A program made the translations under genes and the position numbers. Below are positions 1-12,136 of a stretch of 64,000 bases of DNA, piece by piece. Location of the stretch: positions 84,890,463-84,954,462 of the forward strand of contig NC_035449.2 of assembly GCF_002127325.2 (NCBI RefSeq), read 5' to 3'. Source of the DNA: Helianthus annuus (Eukaryota; Streptophyta; Magnoliopsida; Asterales; Asteraceae). Position 1 is the first letter of the stretch. Every line of letters begins with the position of its first letter. Under the pieces are notes generated by a model. The model was not told where the DNA came from and made no database searches. It worked only from the letters and a program-made list of their open reading frames with translations.

Positions 1-1
1 C

Positions 2-2009
2 ACTATAAAGAATAAATACCCTTTGCCCAGGATCAACGACTTGTTTGATCAATTACAAGGGGCAAGTTATTTCTCTAAAATAGACTTGAGGTCGGGATAC
101 CACCAAGTGAAAGTTGCACCAGAAGACATACCTAAGACTGCCTTCAGGACTAGGTATGGTCATTATGAATTTTTGGTAATGCCATTTGGATTAACCAACG
201 CACCTGCAGTGTTCATGGACCTCATGAACAGGGTTTGTAAACCTTACCTCGATAAGTTTGTGATCGTTTTATTGACGATATCCTTATCTACTCTAAGAAC
301 GTGGTAGAACATGAACAACACCTGAGAGCAGTCCTTGAATTGCTCAAGAAAGAAAAACTCTATGCAAAGTTCTCTAAGTGTGAATTTTGGATACGTGAGG
401 TGCAATTCCTAGGACACGTGATAAATGAATGTGGAATACAAGTTGACCCTGCAAAGATCGAGGCCATCAAGAAATGGGAAGTACCGAAGAATCCTACTGA
501 AATCAGAAGATTTCTTGGGTTAGCAGGATACTATAGAAGGTTTATTCAAGACTTCTCAAAGATTGCAACACCATTAACCACACTAACCTAGAAAGCCTCT
601 AAGTTTAATTGGGGACCTAAACAAGAAGAAGCCTTTAACACGTTAAAGCATAAGTTAAGCGCCCCAATAATGTCACTTCCTGAGGGAATAAAAGATTTTA
701 CCGTCTACTGTGATGCATCTCACTATGGTATGGGATGTGTACTCATGCAAAGAGGCAAAGTGATTGCCTACGCCTCTAGACAGTTGAAGATTCATGAGCC
801 GAACTACACAACCCATGATTTGGAACTTGGCGCCATAGTGTTCGCGTTGAAAATTTGGAGGCACTATCTTTACGGTACAAAGTGCACTATCTATAGTGAC
901 CATAAAAGTTTAAAAAATATATTTAAGCAGAAGGAGCTCAATATGCCTCAGAGACGATGGATGGAGTTATTAAGTGATTACGACTGTGAGATCCAATACC
1001 ATCCAGGTAAGGCAAACATAGTAGCAGATGCTCTAAGTAGAAAAGAGAAACCTCAACCAATAAGAATTCGTGCAACCAGAATAGAGGTTAAAACTAGTCT
1101 CTTAGATCAAGTTAAGAATATACAACAAGAAGCCTCAAAAGATAATCATATTGTAAAAGAAAGAATGATTGGGAGACTGAAGCTACTGACAATGGGAAAT
1201 GATAATATCCTTAGGTTCAACAATAGGATATCGGTTCCTAATTTTGGAGGACTGCAGGACACAATCTTAGAGGAAGCTCATAAGTCTAAGTATTCCATTC
1301 ACCCTAGCAATGACAAGATGTATAAGGATTTAAGGAGAGATTATTGGTGGCCAGGAATGAACCGATCTGTTACCCATTATGTGGAAAAATGCCTTACATG
1401 CCTTAAGGTGAAGGCAGAACATCAAAAACCCTTTGGATACTTGCAACAACCAGAGATCCCAGAATAGAAATGGGAGAAAATCACCATGGGTTTTATCACG
1501 AAGCTCCCAAGGTCAAGTCATGGTTATGATACTATTTGGGTAATAGTGGACAGACTGACCAAGTCTGCACACTTCGTGCCAATTCGTGAGGACTATAAGA
1601 TGAACAAGCTAGCTCAAATTTACATCAAAGAAATAGTCTCACGACATGGGGTGCCTGTATCGATCATATCAGACAGAGTTAGTCGTTTCACATCTAAATT
1701 CTGGCAAAGTTTCCAACAAGAGTTGGGAACCAAGCTTAATCTAAGCACTGCATATCATCCTCAGACGGATGGGAAAAGTGAACGGACTATTCAGACATTA
1801 GAAGATATGCTTCGGGCTTGTGTAATTGATTTTGGTGGAAGTTAGGACAGTCATCTACCACTCATCGAATTCGCCTACAATAATAGCTATCACGCCAGCA
1901 TCAAAGCTGCACCTTATGAAGCTTTATACGGAAGAAAGTGTCGAACTCCTATCTGTTGGACGGAAGTAGGGGAAAGTCAACTATCAGGACCAGAAATCAT
2001 TGTGGAGAC
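2..2009 (+). pseudogene. Element A pol, part 1: RT end, RNase H, integrase core (broken)
   Basis: The reading shows RT motifs (MPFGLTNAP near 181-207), then the thumb, RNase H (YCDAS near 706, YSDHKSL near 892) and integrase with its HHCC finger and D-D-E core (IISDR near 1660, TDGKSERT near 1765). Breaks are visible. About 1 bp is lost near 270 inside the catalytic FxDD region, so the two Asp read out of frame. In-frame TAG codons occur at 589-591, 1465-1467 and 1843-1845. The reading stops at 2009 where element B is inserted and resumes at 12883. It is a dead copy, and the number of breaks suggests it is clearly older than B. Confidence 0.85.
2005..2009. repeat. Target-site duplication of element B (left copy)
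   Basis: GAGAC here is repeated at 12883-12887 directly after the 3' LTR. This 5-bp direct repeat fixes the ends of element B as TG...CA. Confidence 0.9.
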
Positions 2010-2754
2010 TGTTATGGGCCATTTTCTGAACGTATATCTTCACCAATATTCTGATTATGATTGTTTATTTGTGATCAGGATACTGGACGGGATATTGCTA
2101 ACATCCCAGATAATATCCCGAGGTATATTAAATTAATCACGTGCAGGTTAGAGGCTGGAACTTGCTAACGGTCAGTTGGACTTCTTCTCCTTAAGACTCG
2201 GGCATATTTGTTAAGGGAGAGACGTTGAACCCGAAAGACTGGGTCTACAACGTTCGGCTGAGGAATATTTGATGGATCCCGGTTTTAGAGGATAGTTAGT
2301 TGCTTTATTTTTACTATAAATAGATGGGGGCGGATCAGTTTAAGTCACACAATTTTTTCACTAACACTCTCGTACACCTTCACTCTCTAGCTTACTGCAA
2401 TCACCACACTTGTACCCAAATCATATTGTAACACTTAGTCGATCCGCACCACATCCTGCACTGTATCCTGAAGTTTGAAGTAATAACAAGAACAAGGCAG
2501 CTGCGATTGTCAGCTCCCGAGGTTTTATGCCGGAGATCTAGATCGATCAAGGGCTTTCCTCGTACATCTCGTGTCATCCCTTTACTTTTAGCTCATTGTT
2601 TGATCATAGATACAGCTCGATATTCTGAGCCGTATCCTGAAACTGTTTTTTGCAAAGAACTTGATTAACACATTTTTGAACACATTCTCTTAGCACACTA
2701 CCTCACTAAACTAATTTGATCACTTAATTACTTAGGTAATTTTTGACCAAAACA
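2010..2754 (+). repeat. 5' LTR of element B
   Basis: Starts TGTTATGGGCC and ends CCAAAACA. It is matched almost base for base by 12137-12882. TATAAATAG at 2315-2323 is a good TATA box, so transcription should begin about 30 bp downstream, near 2350. The following stretch to the LTR end would be R plus U5. Confidence 0.93.
2315..2323 (+). promoter_or_regulatory. TATA box in the LTR of element B
   Basis: TATAAATAG is preceded by a T-rich stretch and followed by a short GC-richer start region. The same box lies at 12442-12450 in the 3' LTR. Confidence 0.7.
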
Positions 2755-2757
2755 ATT

Positions 2758-2775
2758 TGGCGCCCACCGTGGGGC
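2758..2775 (+). promoter_or_regulatory. Primer-binding site of element B
   Basis: TGGCGCCCACCGTGGGGC begins 3 bases after the LTR. The TGGCGCC start matches the 3' end of the tRNA type used by many plant gypsy elements (Asp-like in the first bases); the exact tRNA is not decided here. Confidence 0.7.
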
Positions 2776-2858
2776 AAGTGGTGCTCTCTTTATTAAAATT
2801 TTTTGTGAAATCGCTAATCGGTTTTCTGTTTTCAAAACTTTTTGCCACGTTGTTTATA

Positions 2859-5800
2859 ATGGCCTCGAGATCAAACATGAGATCCTCCACTGTGTCTGCT
2901 ACAACATCTGCTACTACTGGTCCAGTGCTTCCACCACCTCCTCCAAGGATGCAATCTTCTCTGCAACCTCAGGACATTATCCCTACTCGGAATGTTCAGG
3001 GATCTGCTCCGATTTTGGCTTCTAATGATGAAATTCTAACCTTATTTGGGAGTGTGCAGGAACAAATGAGGCAGCAACAGGAAAGAAACCAGATGCTATT
3101 GAGAGAAATACAACTCCTGAAGTCCGGCTCGAGCAGATCTGCTGAGGATATCGTCACTCCACTACAGCCCAGAACTTTGAACTTTAGTTCAGCTGTGTAT
3201 ACTGAGGATAATAGGGGGAATATTGTGCCCAGCCTTCCTCAGAATCATACTCCTGAAATACCCTCCTCGGTTAGGATGTCAACCGTGAGGAGCTCAGGAT
3301 TTGCTTCAGGATATGGGCAGAATCCTCCGACTGGTAACGTATCTAATAATAATAACACCACTGCCACTAACAGTGTTGGATCTTTGCAGGATATAGCCGT
3401 AACGTCAGAATTATCCAGGGAGCTTCAGAAGCTAAAGGATATGATATCCAGTGTACCTGGGGTGGTTCAGCCAATTCCTGAAGTATCCCAGGATAGCCAC
3501 AGGATATCTCGGTTCGTACGTCCTATATGTGATGCTGAAATCCCAAAAAGATTTCAGACTCCAAACATGAAGCTTTACGATGGAACCACGGATCCCGAAG
3601 AGCATATTTCCCAATATAGGGAAAGGATGGAGATCAACCCTATCCTTCCAGATCTCAAGGAAGCTTGCCTGTGCAAGGGTTTCGGTTCTACTCTGACAGG
3701 ATCAGCCTTAAAATGGCTGTTAAATGTTCCTCCGCATTCTACCCACTTAGTGAATTTGTTTAACAGTCAATTTTCTTGCAGTCGGAGTTTTGAGAAACTA
3801 ACCAGTGATCTTTACAGGATAACTCAAGGGCCTCAGGAATCCTTGAGGGATTATGTGAACAAATTCAGTCGAGAATCCTTGGATATCCCACATCTTGATG
3901 TTGCAACAGCTGTGCAAGCTTTTAAGATGGGGTTGCAAAAGGACTCTCAATTTTATCAGGATCTTGTAATGAATCCCTGCAGGAATCTCGACGAGGCTCG
4001 TAACAGGGCTCTAAGATATATTCGATTGGAGGATGACAAGAAAATGCAAGAAAGGATGAATGCATCCTCAACATACGAATCGACTAACAGGAAGTCAGAA
4101 TCCTCGTACAAACCCTACCGCTCCAAGCCATATGGCAGAAATGATAACAAGAGAGTGAATGCTGTCGAAGACGAGGATCCCGAAGAATATCCTGAATTAT
4201 CCGAATATTGTTTTTCTGTTAATATACCTGAACTAATGTATGCTATGTAGGGTTTGGGAGATAAAGCCAGGTGGCCTCGGAAGAATCAACAAAAAGCTGA
4301 TTGGAAGGATAAATCCAAATGGTGTGCCTTCCATGAGGATTTCGGACATGTTACGGAGGATTGCATTGCCTTGAGGAAGGAAATAAGCTATCTTCTGAGC
4401 AAGGGATATCTAAAAGATCTCTTGGGAAGAAAGAAGAATAAAGGTCAGGATACTGAAAAGGATCCTGAAAGAGCAGCCTCACCTCCCGCGGATGCCAAGA
4501 TAATCAACTTCATTTCGGGAGGATCCGACATTTGTGGGACTTCGTATTCGGCGGCGAAGAGACATGCAAAAGAAGCTAAGGCTGAGAGGGGAGACAAACC
4601 TGTCAGGATGACTACCCTCACAACTGAAAAAATGATCACGTTTGACGCTGATGATTGAGATACTGTCCAGGATCCTCACCATGATGCTCTGGTAACAACG
4701 TTATATTTGGCTAACCATTTTGTACGCAGGATACTGGTTCATAATGGCAGTTCCGTCAACATAATCCAACTGGAGACTCTGAAGAGAATGAATGTGTCTC
4801 CGATGGATATCACTTCGAAGTCTACTGTGCTCGTTGGTTTCAGTGGAGAAGCTAGGAACACAGTGGGAGAGATAAAGTTGCCGGTATATGTTGAAGGAGT
4901 CAACTCGATACAACGTTTCTGTGTAATGGATTCTTTATCCTGCTATAACATCATACTGGGAAGACCATGGATTCATGATATGAAGGTCGTACCGTCAACT
5001 TATCACCAATGCATCAAGATCCCTACCCCTTGGGGAGTTGTCAAAGTCGATAGTGATCAACAAGAGGCGAAAGAATGTTACTCATCCTCAATGAAATCCT
5101 CGACCAAACCAAGTCCAGCATAGCAATTAAAGATGCGGGCCCAGGATATCGTGGAGAATTCGGAGCAGGATGTGAAGAAAGTTATCTTGGACCAGGATAA
5201 TCCTGATATCTCGGTGCTCGTAGGAACCAATATCCCTCAGGATATTGAAGAACAATTTACTAACTTTCTGAAATGCAGGATGTCAACATTCGCGTGGAAG
5301 CATGAGGATATGATAGGTATATCCAAAGACATTATTACTCACAAGCTTGGAATTGACAGGTCATTCAAGCCTATACAACAAAAGAGAAGGAAATTCGCCC
5401 CTGAGCGGAATGCAATTATCCAAGAGGAAGTTGAAAGATTATTGAAGTCCAGGATGATCAGAGAAGTCAAATTAGGATGATCAGAGAAGTCAAATTCCCT
5501 AGATGGCTAGCAAATGTGGTAGTGGTTCAAAAGAAGAATGGGAAATGGAGAGTCTGTGTAGACTACACAGACCTGAACAAAGCTTGTCCAAGAGACCCAT
5601 TCCCTCTGCCTCATATAGACTCGATGGTAGATGCCACTGCCGGTCACGAAATGTTGACCTTCATGGATGCATCCTCAGGATTCCAGCAGATTCAAATGGA
5701 ACCTTCGGACCAGGAGGATACTGCTTTCATGACACCAACAGGTATTTACTGTTATACTGCTATGCCTTTCGGTTTGAAAAATGCAGGTGCAACGTACCAG

Positions 5801-8447
5801 AGATTGGTGAACATGATGTTTAAAGACAAACTGGGGGACACCATGGAGGTGTACATTGACGATATGGTGGTCCAATCCAAGAAAGCTGAGGATCATCTCC
5901 GGGATATTAAAGGAGCATTTGATTATCCTGGACCAGTATAACATGAAACTAAATCCTGCAAAGTGCCATTTTGGAGTGGGGGCAGGAAAGTTTTTAGGAT
6001 ACATGGTGACAAAAAGAGGGATAGAGGCAAGCCCGGAGCAGATCAAAGCTATCTTGGATATAAAGTCACCCTCAAATATGAAGGATGTTCAACGGTTAAC
6101 AGGACGAGTGGCAGCCTTGAATAGATTTATTTCAAGATCCTCGGAAAAATGTAAAGAATTCTATGATATCCTGAAAAAGAACAAGAAATTTGAATGGGGT
6201 GAGAAGCATGAAGCAGCCCTGCAGGATTTGAAGCAGTATCTCTCAACCACGCCTCTGTTGATGAAGCCCGAGGATGGTGAACCATTATCCCTGTATCTTG
6301 CAGTATCAGGGAATGCAGTAAGTGCGGTACTCGTAAAGGATCACGAAGGTCAGCAGTATCCTGTTTATTATGTTAGCAAAAGTTTGTTAAATGCTGAAAC
6401 TAGATATTCTCACCTAGAAAAGTTAATACTGGCTCTAGTAATGGCATCAACAAAGCTTGGACATTATTTTGAAACACATAGGATTCATGTTAAAACTAAT
6501 TATCCTGTTAAGAATGTGCTTAGGAAACCGGAGATGTCGGGTAGAATGGCTAAGTGGTCGGTAAAATTAAGTGCCTATGATTTAATATATGAACCTAGAA
6601 ATGCAATAAAGTCTTAGGCTCTAGCAGACTTTGTGGCTGATTTCAGTAGTGATATTCAGAATGAAGTAGACCTAGAAGTGCAACAACTAGGAGAAAACTT
6701 AGAATCCTGGACATTATATACTGATGGTGCATCTAATGTAAGGGGTGTAGGTTTAGGTATACTACTAAAATCGCCACAGGGGGACATAATACCCCAGGCT
6801 GTTAGATGTGAATTCCCTGCTACCAATAATGAGGCAGAATATGAAGCTTTAATTGCAGGATTAGAATTGGCTAAGAATATGAATATGAAGAATTTGAAAG
6901 TATATGTTGATTCCTTGTTAATTACTAATCATTTTAATGGATCCTATGCAGTCAAGGGTGAGAAATTAATCGAATACCTCGGTATTCTCAAAAAAATAGC
7001 AGGATATTTCGATATTTTTACACTTGAACAGGTACCAAGAGAGGATAACGCCGAAGCAGACGCATTGGAAAACCTGGGATCATCAATCAGGATACCAGAA
7101 GGGACCCTAATACCGATATTACATATCCTGTATCCTGCAACGAATCCTCAGGATAAAGAAGTAGCAGGTATTCAGGATCCTGGAGCGGTGTATCCTGAAG
7201 AGGATCCTAAATCCTGGACGGCTCCAATCATGAGATATCTCAAGGAAGGACATATCCCCGGAGATGAGCATCCTAAGGCATTTAGGATGAAGGTATCACG
7301 ATTCACTATTATAAATAATATTTTATACAAGAAATCTCTTGCAGGACCATACTTGAGATGCTTGGAGGATCCTGAAGCCAAAGAAGTACTTCAGGATATA
7401 CATGAAGGGGATTATGGTAACCATACTGGGGGCAGGTCATTATTCTCAAAAGTGTTGAGGACAGGATATTATTGGCTAACAATGAGAAAAGATGCCGCAG
7501 AGTATGCTCGAAGATGTGATGCGTGTCAGAGACATAGTAACATATTGCATCAGCCCGCTAAACCATTATATCCTATTGTTTCCCCTTGGCCATTTATGAA
7601 GTGGGGCATGGATATAGTAGGGAAATTACCAAAGGCCCCGGGAGGAAAAGTCTTTATTCTAGCAATGACGGATTATTTCTCTAAGTGGGTTGAAGCTGAA
7701 GCATTTGTCCAAGTTAGAGACCAAGAAGTAGTATCCTTCATAAGAAGGAATATCCTGACCAGGTTTGGGGTACCAGCTGAAATCATCTGTGATAATTGGC
7801 CCCAGTTTATAAGCAAGAGGACCACTGACTTCTGCAAGAGTTGGGGGATCAAAATGATAACATCTACTCCTGTACACCCTCAAGCGAATGGACAAGCAGA
7901 ATCCTCAAACAAGATAATTGTCAACAATTTGAAGAAAAGACTTGGGGCTAAGAAGGGAAGATGGACAGAAGAATTACCATTTGTCCTATGGGCTGACAGG
8001 ACAACTGTGAAGAATGCTACTGGGCAAACCCCATTTTCCTTAGTATTTGGAGCAGAGGCAGTAATTCCGACAGAGATGGCGATACCTACAGCAAGATCCA
8101 ACCTCCGGGATCCTGAGAAGAATCCTGAAGCCCTATGTCAAGAATTGGATACTGTTGATGAGGCAAGGGATGCGGCAAAGATGAGAATGGCAGCATATCA
8201 ACAAAGAATATCCAGAGCATATAATAAGAATATCAGGACCAGAAGATTTAAGGTTGGAGATTGGGTGTTAAGAAAGGCTTTTCAGAATACTACGAATCCT
8301 GCTGATGGAAAGTTGGCCCCAAAATGGGAAGGACCCTATGAGATTGAATCAAAATCCGGAAAAGGAGCATACCAGCTTAAGAATATGGAAGGGGATATAC
8401 TACCAAGATCCTGGAATGCTATACATCTCAAAGCCTATTTCAAGTGA
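2859..8447 (+). pseudogene. Element B gag-pol (gag, protease, RT, two RNase H, integrase), broken
   Basis: I take the start at ATG 2859 (MASRSN), the first ATG downstream of the primer site. Order: proline-rich N-terminus; capsid-type gag near 3540-4060; CxxH...GHxTxxC zinc-knuckle-like motif near 4320-4365; protease near 4727; RT 5133-6170; degenerate RNase H near 6290-6600; second RNase H (YTDGAS near 6718); integrase with HHCC finger near 7410-7535 and D, D, E at GMDI, ICDN and GQAES. Breaks: TAG 4248-4250, TGA 4656-4658, TAG 5121-5123, a 23-bp tandem duplication 5451-5496, an extra T near 5925 that restores frame, and TAG 6615-6617. The protease has His where the catalytic Asp is expected (VHNGSS). 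The integrase motif reads DNW where DNG is usual. The product is not functional. Confidence 0.9.
5451..5496 (+). repeat. 23-bp tandem duplication in RT of element B
   Basis: Positions 5451-5473 are repeated exactly at 5474-5496. The extra 23 bp shifts the frame by two, and an extra T near 5925 returns it to the original frame. Such short duplications are typical of repaired double-strand breaks or replication slippage. Confidence 0.85.
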
Positions 8448-9714
8448 GTTTAGAATTTAATTTCTAACTCAAGATGGTATGAATCATGTCTCTTTTGAAT
8501 ATCCTTTATTTTACTTGAACCCAATACTAACTTAAGCATCGGAGGGGTGTTAGCCAAGCTAACACCCACCTTAGTTTTGGAATGTTTTGCAGTATATGCT
8601 TCGGGATATAGTTCCAAGATGCACAGTCAGGATGTTTCGGAAGATTAGAGGATTGGCCCCCTCTCTCACGTATAAGGGATCCTGATCCCTTCATAGGTTT
8701 AAAGGTATTCACCTTTCATCCGAATTGGGTTTAAACACCCCGCCTGGAGCGCAAGTTGTTCGGGAATAGTTCAAGGTGGCGGGACCAGTTCATGTAAAAG
8801 TGGCTGACAATTTCGTTACTGTTGGCTATATCCTGAATTCTAAAGGTATATGAGGATTGATCACCCTCTCTCACGAAAGGGTATTTTCATACTCTCTAAG
8901 GTTTAAAGGTTTTCACCTTTCTAAGTCTTGGAGTTTATACACTCCCGCCTGTAGCGCATGAAAATTTGGGATTATCCCCAGGATACTAAGGATTTATCTC
9001 CAGGATGTTTTCGGATTTTACCCCGATAACACAAGAACTGTCTATGCACTCTAAGTAAGTTTTTCTAAGTATTGAAAGATTTTGTACACAGGGGACATTT
9101 CTCCTAAGGCAATTATGTAAGGCGCTAAGAGTTAAGTCTGGACCAAGCATGCAAGGACTGGGGACATCTTGGTACAAGGAATTGCAAAAAGGATTGAAGT
9201 TTGAAACTAGTCTTACATTCTATTTCTGGTATGATCTTTCCTTTGAGAGTCCTACGTAATTTGATTGAGCTTTTGAAACCATGTCAGAAGTTTAATCATC
9301 CTGACTAGGATATATCTTCAGGATATATCCTCAAAATGTATCCTCATAATATATTCTCAGAATATATCCCCAGGATATAATACGGGATATCTGTTTGAAA
9401 TATTTGGAGTTACAGGGAGTTAAATGTAGAATCAGGATGGAATTTGTTTAAGCTAAGTAGACCATTTTATTTCTTTAAACACTTTAAAATATTCCAGGTT
9501 TTACAAAGAACAAATTATTTTGAAACTCTAACCAAGATATGAGGATTTTGAAAAGATCTGTTTGCCAAAGTTTGTTTTTACAAAATATTGCTAAAAATGT
9601 GGATTAAAGTATTTGAATGATTATACTAGTTGATATTAAAACAATATATAATGAGAAACTAAAGTATTGACAAAAGCAAGTAAGTCAAAGGTAGGTTATA
9701 TTATTAACATGTCA
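8448..9714. other. Element B 3' non-coding stretch after pol
   Basis: I see no open frame of note. Two similar blocks (8527-8760 and 8820-8960) share runs such as CTCTCTCACG followed by TTTAAAGGTnTTCACCTTTC and then CACnCCGCCTG, so they look like an old internal duplication. Many CAGGATA/TATCCTG words occur, for example at 8979, 9000, 9318 and 9372. Confidence 0.5.
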
Positions 9715-9925
9715 AAAGTTGTGCTTTTGGTTTCACCTTAAACCAAGGCCCATCCACCAAAAGCACGAGGGATTCATAACCATATTTACACAACGATTGA
9801 AGGTTTCGTTTCAAACTGAAACCCATCCACCTCTAACCGTTGTATTGTCCAAAACAAAATATACTAACTAATAACCAAGGGCTTCATCCTGAAACCCAGG
9901 ACCCATCCACCTTTGGTTATCAAAT
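9715..9925. other. Three consecutive hairpins with a shared loop, element B 3' region
   Basis: Stem 1 is GTGCTTTTGG with CCAAAAGCAC (9720-9767). Stem 2 is ACAACG...CGTTGT (9790-9844). Stem 3 is ATAACCAAGGG with CCTTTGGTTAT (9871-9921). The stems differ in sequence, but all three loops share TTTC or CTTC, then AAAC or AAACC, then CCCATCCACC. They lie just past the stop codon of the antisense gene (10059), so they may sit in its 3' untranslated region. Confidence 0.6.
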
Positions 9926-10058
9926 TGTTCTAATGCAGGAAAGGTAAATTGTTTAAAAGACATGAAAAATAAATTGTTCAACAGATCACAACCATCAAGC
10001 TTAAAAAAGTGGGCTCCGGCCTCGGCATAAACATCCATCATCGCCCACTTCGCTGCTT

Positions 10059-10617
10059 TCAAGGGGCAGCACCCTCTTCAACCACCACTCCATCAGCACC
10101 TGCTCCAGCATCGCCCCCGGGATTCTTCTCAGCATCCGCCGCTTCCTCCGCTGCCTTGGAAGGCTCTTCACCCGCAAGCTTGGCAGGATACTCAACAGGA
10201 CTTCCCCCGAGGTCTCTCAGTTTTGCCTCCCAAGCCTTCACATCCCAGGAAGGGCATTCAAAGCCCAAGGATTTGGCTTCATAAGCCATCTTTAATCTGG
10301 CTTGGAGGAGGGAGATTACAACTGACCCCTTGAGACCTTCTCGGTAGGAAGTCTTATCCTGCTCACATTGGAGTTGGGCGGCGTCCATCTTGGCTCGAGC
10401 ATCTTCGGTGGCCTTGTTGATAGCAGCTTTGGCTTCTTGGGTCACGGCTTTGAATTTGTCTTCGTAGTGCTGAGACTGTGCCTTGGCGATCATCCCTTGG
10501 TCAGCAATGGTTTCCTCGGCTTTTTTGAGCTTGATCTCCAGCATCTTGTTCAGCCCACAAGCATCCTCATAGAGGGACATGAGACGTTCCAGACCCTACA
10601 ACCGAAAGCACAGGCGT

Positions 10618-10687
<70 letters not shown>

Positions 10688-11880
10688 ACCAGTATATGTT
10701 GCAGGATATAGGTTAAGGATACGAACCTGATTAAGAAAGCCAGTCATGAAGCCACTGGACTCAACGAACCCGTGGTTCTCAAAGGGGAAGGTTTCAGATG
10801 AGGCTGGAGAGTCAGTTTCCTTTCTTTTTCGGGGACTTGAGGCACGTGGCTTGGTAGCAGGGGAAGGCTTGGGAACAACTGCCGATTTAGGACCGGATGC
10901 TGGTTTGGAGGTAGAAGCAGGTTTGCTGGGTTCTTTCTTCACTTGAACAGGAATAGCATAACTGTCCAATTCGTCTAGATCAAAGATCTCTGGAGCTTTG
11001 ACTGGTGCTGCTAAACAGGGAAGACATCTAAAACTTTACTTTTGTCTTTTACTTTTATATTAATAAATGTGCAAAATATATGAGATTCTTACCTGACATG
11101 TCTGACGAGGAATACTGGCTTGAACTCGGAAGATGCTGTGAGAAGGATCTGTCACAATCAGGCAACTGGTAGATCTGGTTGATTCGTTCTTGAGATTCTT
11201 CAGAGGGAGGAGCTAACTCTTTGAAGTTTGCTGCAAAAAAGAGAAGTCAGGATATAAGTCAGGATACATCACCAGGATATGTTTGGGGATATCTAAAAAC
11301 CCTAAACCCTACCGGAGGTCAACCATTTCATCGGAAGGCTTTTGCCTTCGGGAATGGAATCCCGTCTAACAAAGAAGAATTTTCGTTGCCACCCATCCTC
11401 GTTTTTTGAAGCTTTGAGGATGAGTGGATTGCTAGAGGTTGAAAAAAGCAAGAAGCGACTATTGCCGTGAGATCGGAGGCGGTAAGCAAGAGGAAGGTCT
11501 TCGATACAAAGGTCGGGGACATGAAGGGTTTTGATCTGGTTAAGCACAATCAGCACTCTCTAGACCATAGGCATCGTCTGAGCAAAGCAGAGACCGGTAA
11601 TCCGAAAGAACTCCATGATGAATTCCGGGAATGGATATCGGAGACCAAGAGAAAAAGGGTATGATGAGAAGCAGATCCACTCCTCGGAACATACGTCGGA
11701 ACGAATACTCCGGTCGAATGGACGGATAATCGCCGTGTCGGAAAAAGCACTGGAGGTTCTTAACGCGTTGATATCTGCGTTATCAAAGGAGCACACCTCT
11801 TTCTCGGGGTTTTTCAGCAAATTCCGGTTAACGAATGACGAAGTGGACTCGCCGGAATGGGAACGTGTTCTGGTGGCCAT
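10059..11880 (-). pseudogene. Antisense four-exon gene inside element B ('putative gypsy-type transposase' family), one nonsense codon
   Basis: Exons on the minus strand: 11880-11313, 11230-11093, 11010-10727 and 10595-10059. All three introns are GT...AG (donors GTAGGG, GTAAGA, GTTCGT; acceptors TTGCAG, GTTTAG, TTGTAG), and the splice phases agree, giving 508 aa. Exon 1 holds the conserved part (LRYPFPEFIMEFFRITGL near codon 90, PLAYRLRSHGNSRFLLFS near codon 130). From recall this matches the plant family named putative gypsy-type transposon (PF04195), found antisense to pol in Tat elements. Exon 3 is basic and Pro/Ser-rich; exon 4 is a long coiled coil ending in an Ala/Gly/Glu-rich tail. 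The only break is TAG at 11562-11560 (codon 107), consistent with a mutated Trp. The function is unknown. An upstream in-frame ATG at 11964 is possible, but 11880 has the better context. Confidence 0.8.
10621..10682. repeat. (TA)n microsatellite
   Basis: About 31 TA units lie inside intron 3 of the antisense gene of element B. Confidence 0.95.
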
Positions 11881-12123
11881 CGGAAAATTTGAATGAAAAA
11901 AAGTTAAGAGATAGAAAGAGAGAAGTACCTGAGAATTCTGAGAAACATGATGGTATATCAACACGAAAGAGAGAAGATATAGGGGCTAAATGGATAGCCA
12001 TTGAGTGAAAAACGCGTTGGGAGTTGCACAATGTCACTTCAAGGGTCATTCTGGTTTAATTACCTCGATACACGGAATAAATCTTAAAATATATCCGTTG
12101 GAGTTGGTATACCAACAGATATA

Positions 12124-12136
12124 TTTTGGGGACAAT
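12124..12136 (+). promoter_or_regulatory. Polypurine tract of element B
   Basis: TTTTGGGGACAAT directly precedes the 3' LTR. This short form is usual in Tat-type elements and primes plus-strand DNA synthesis. Confidence 0.7.
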
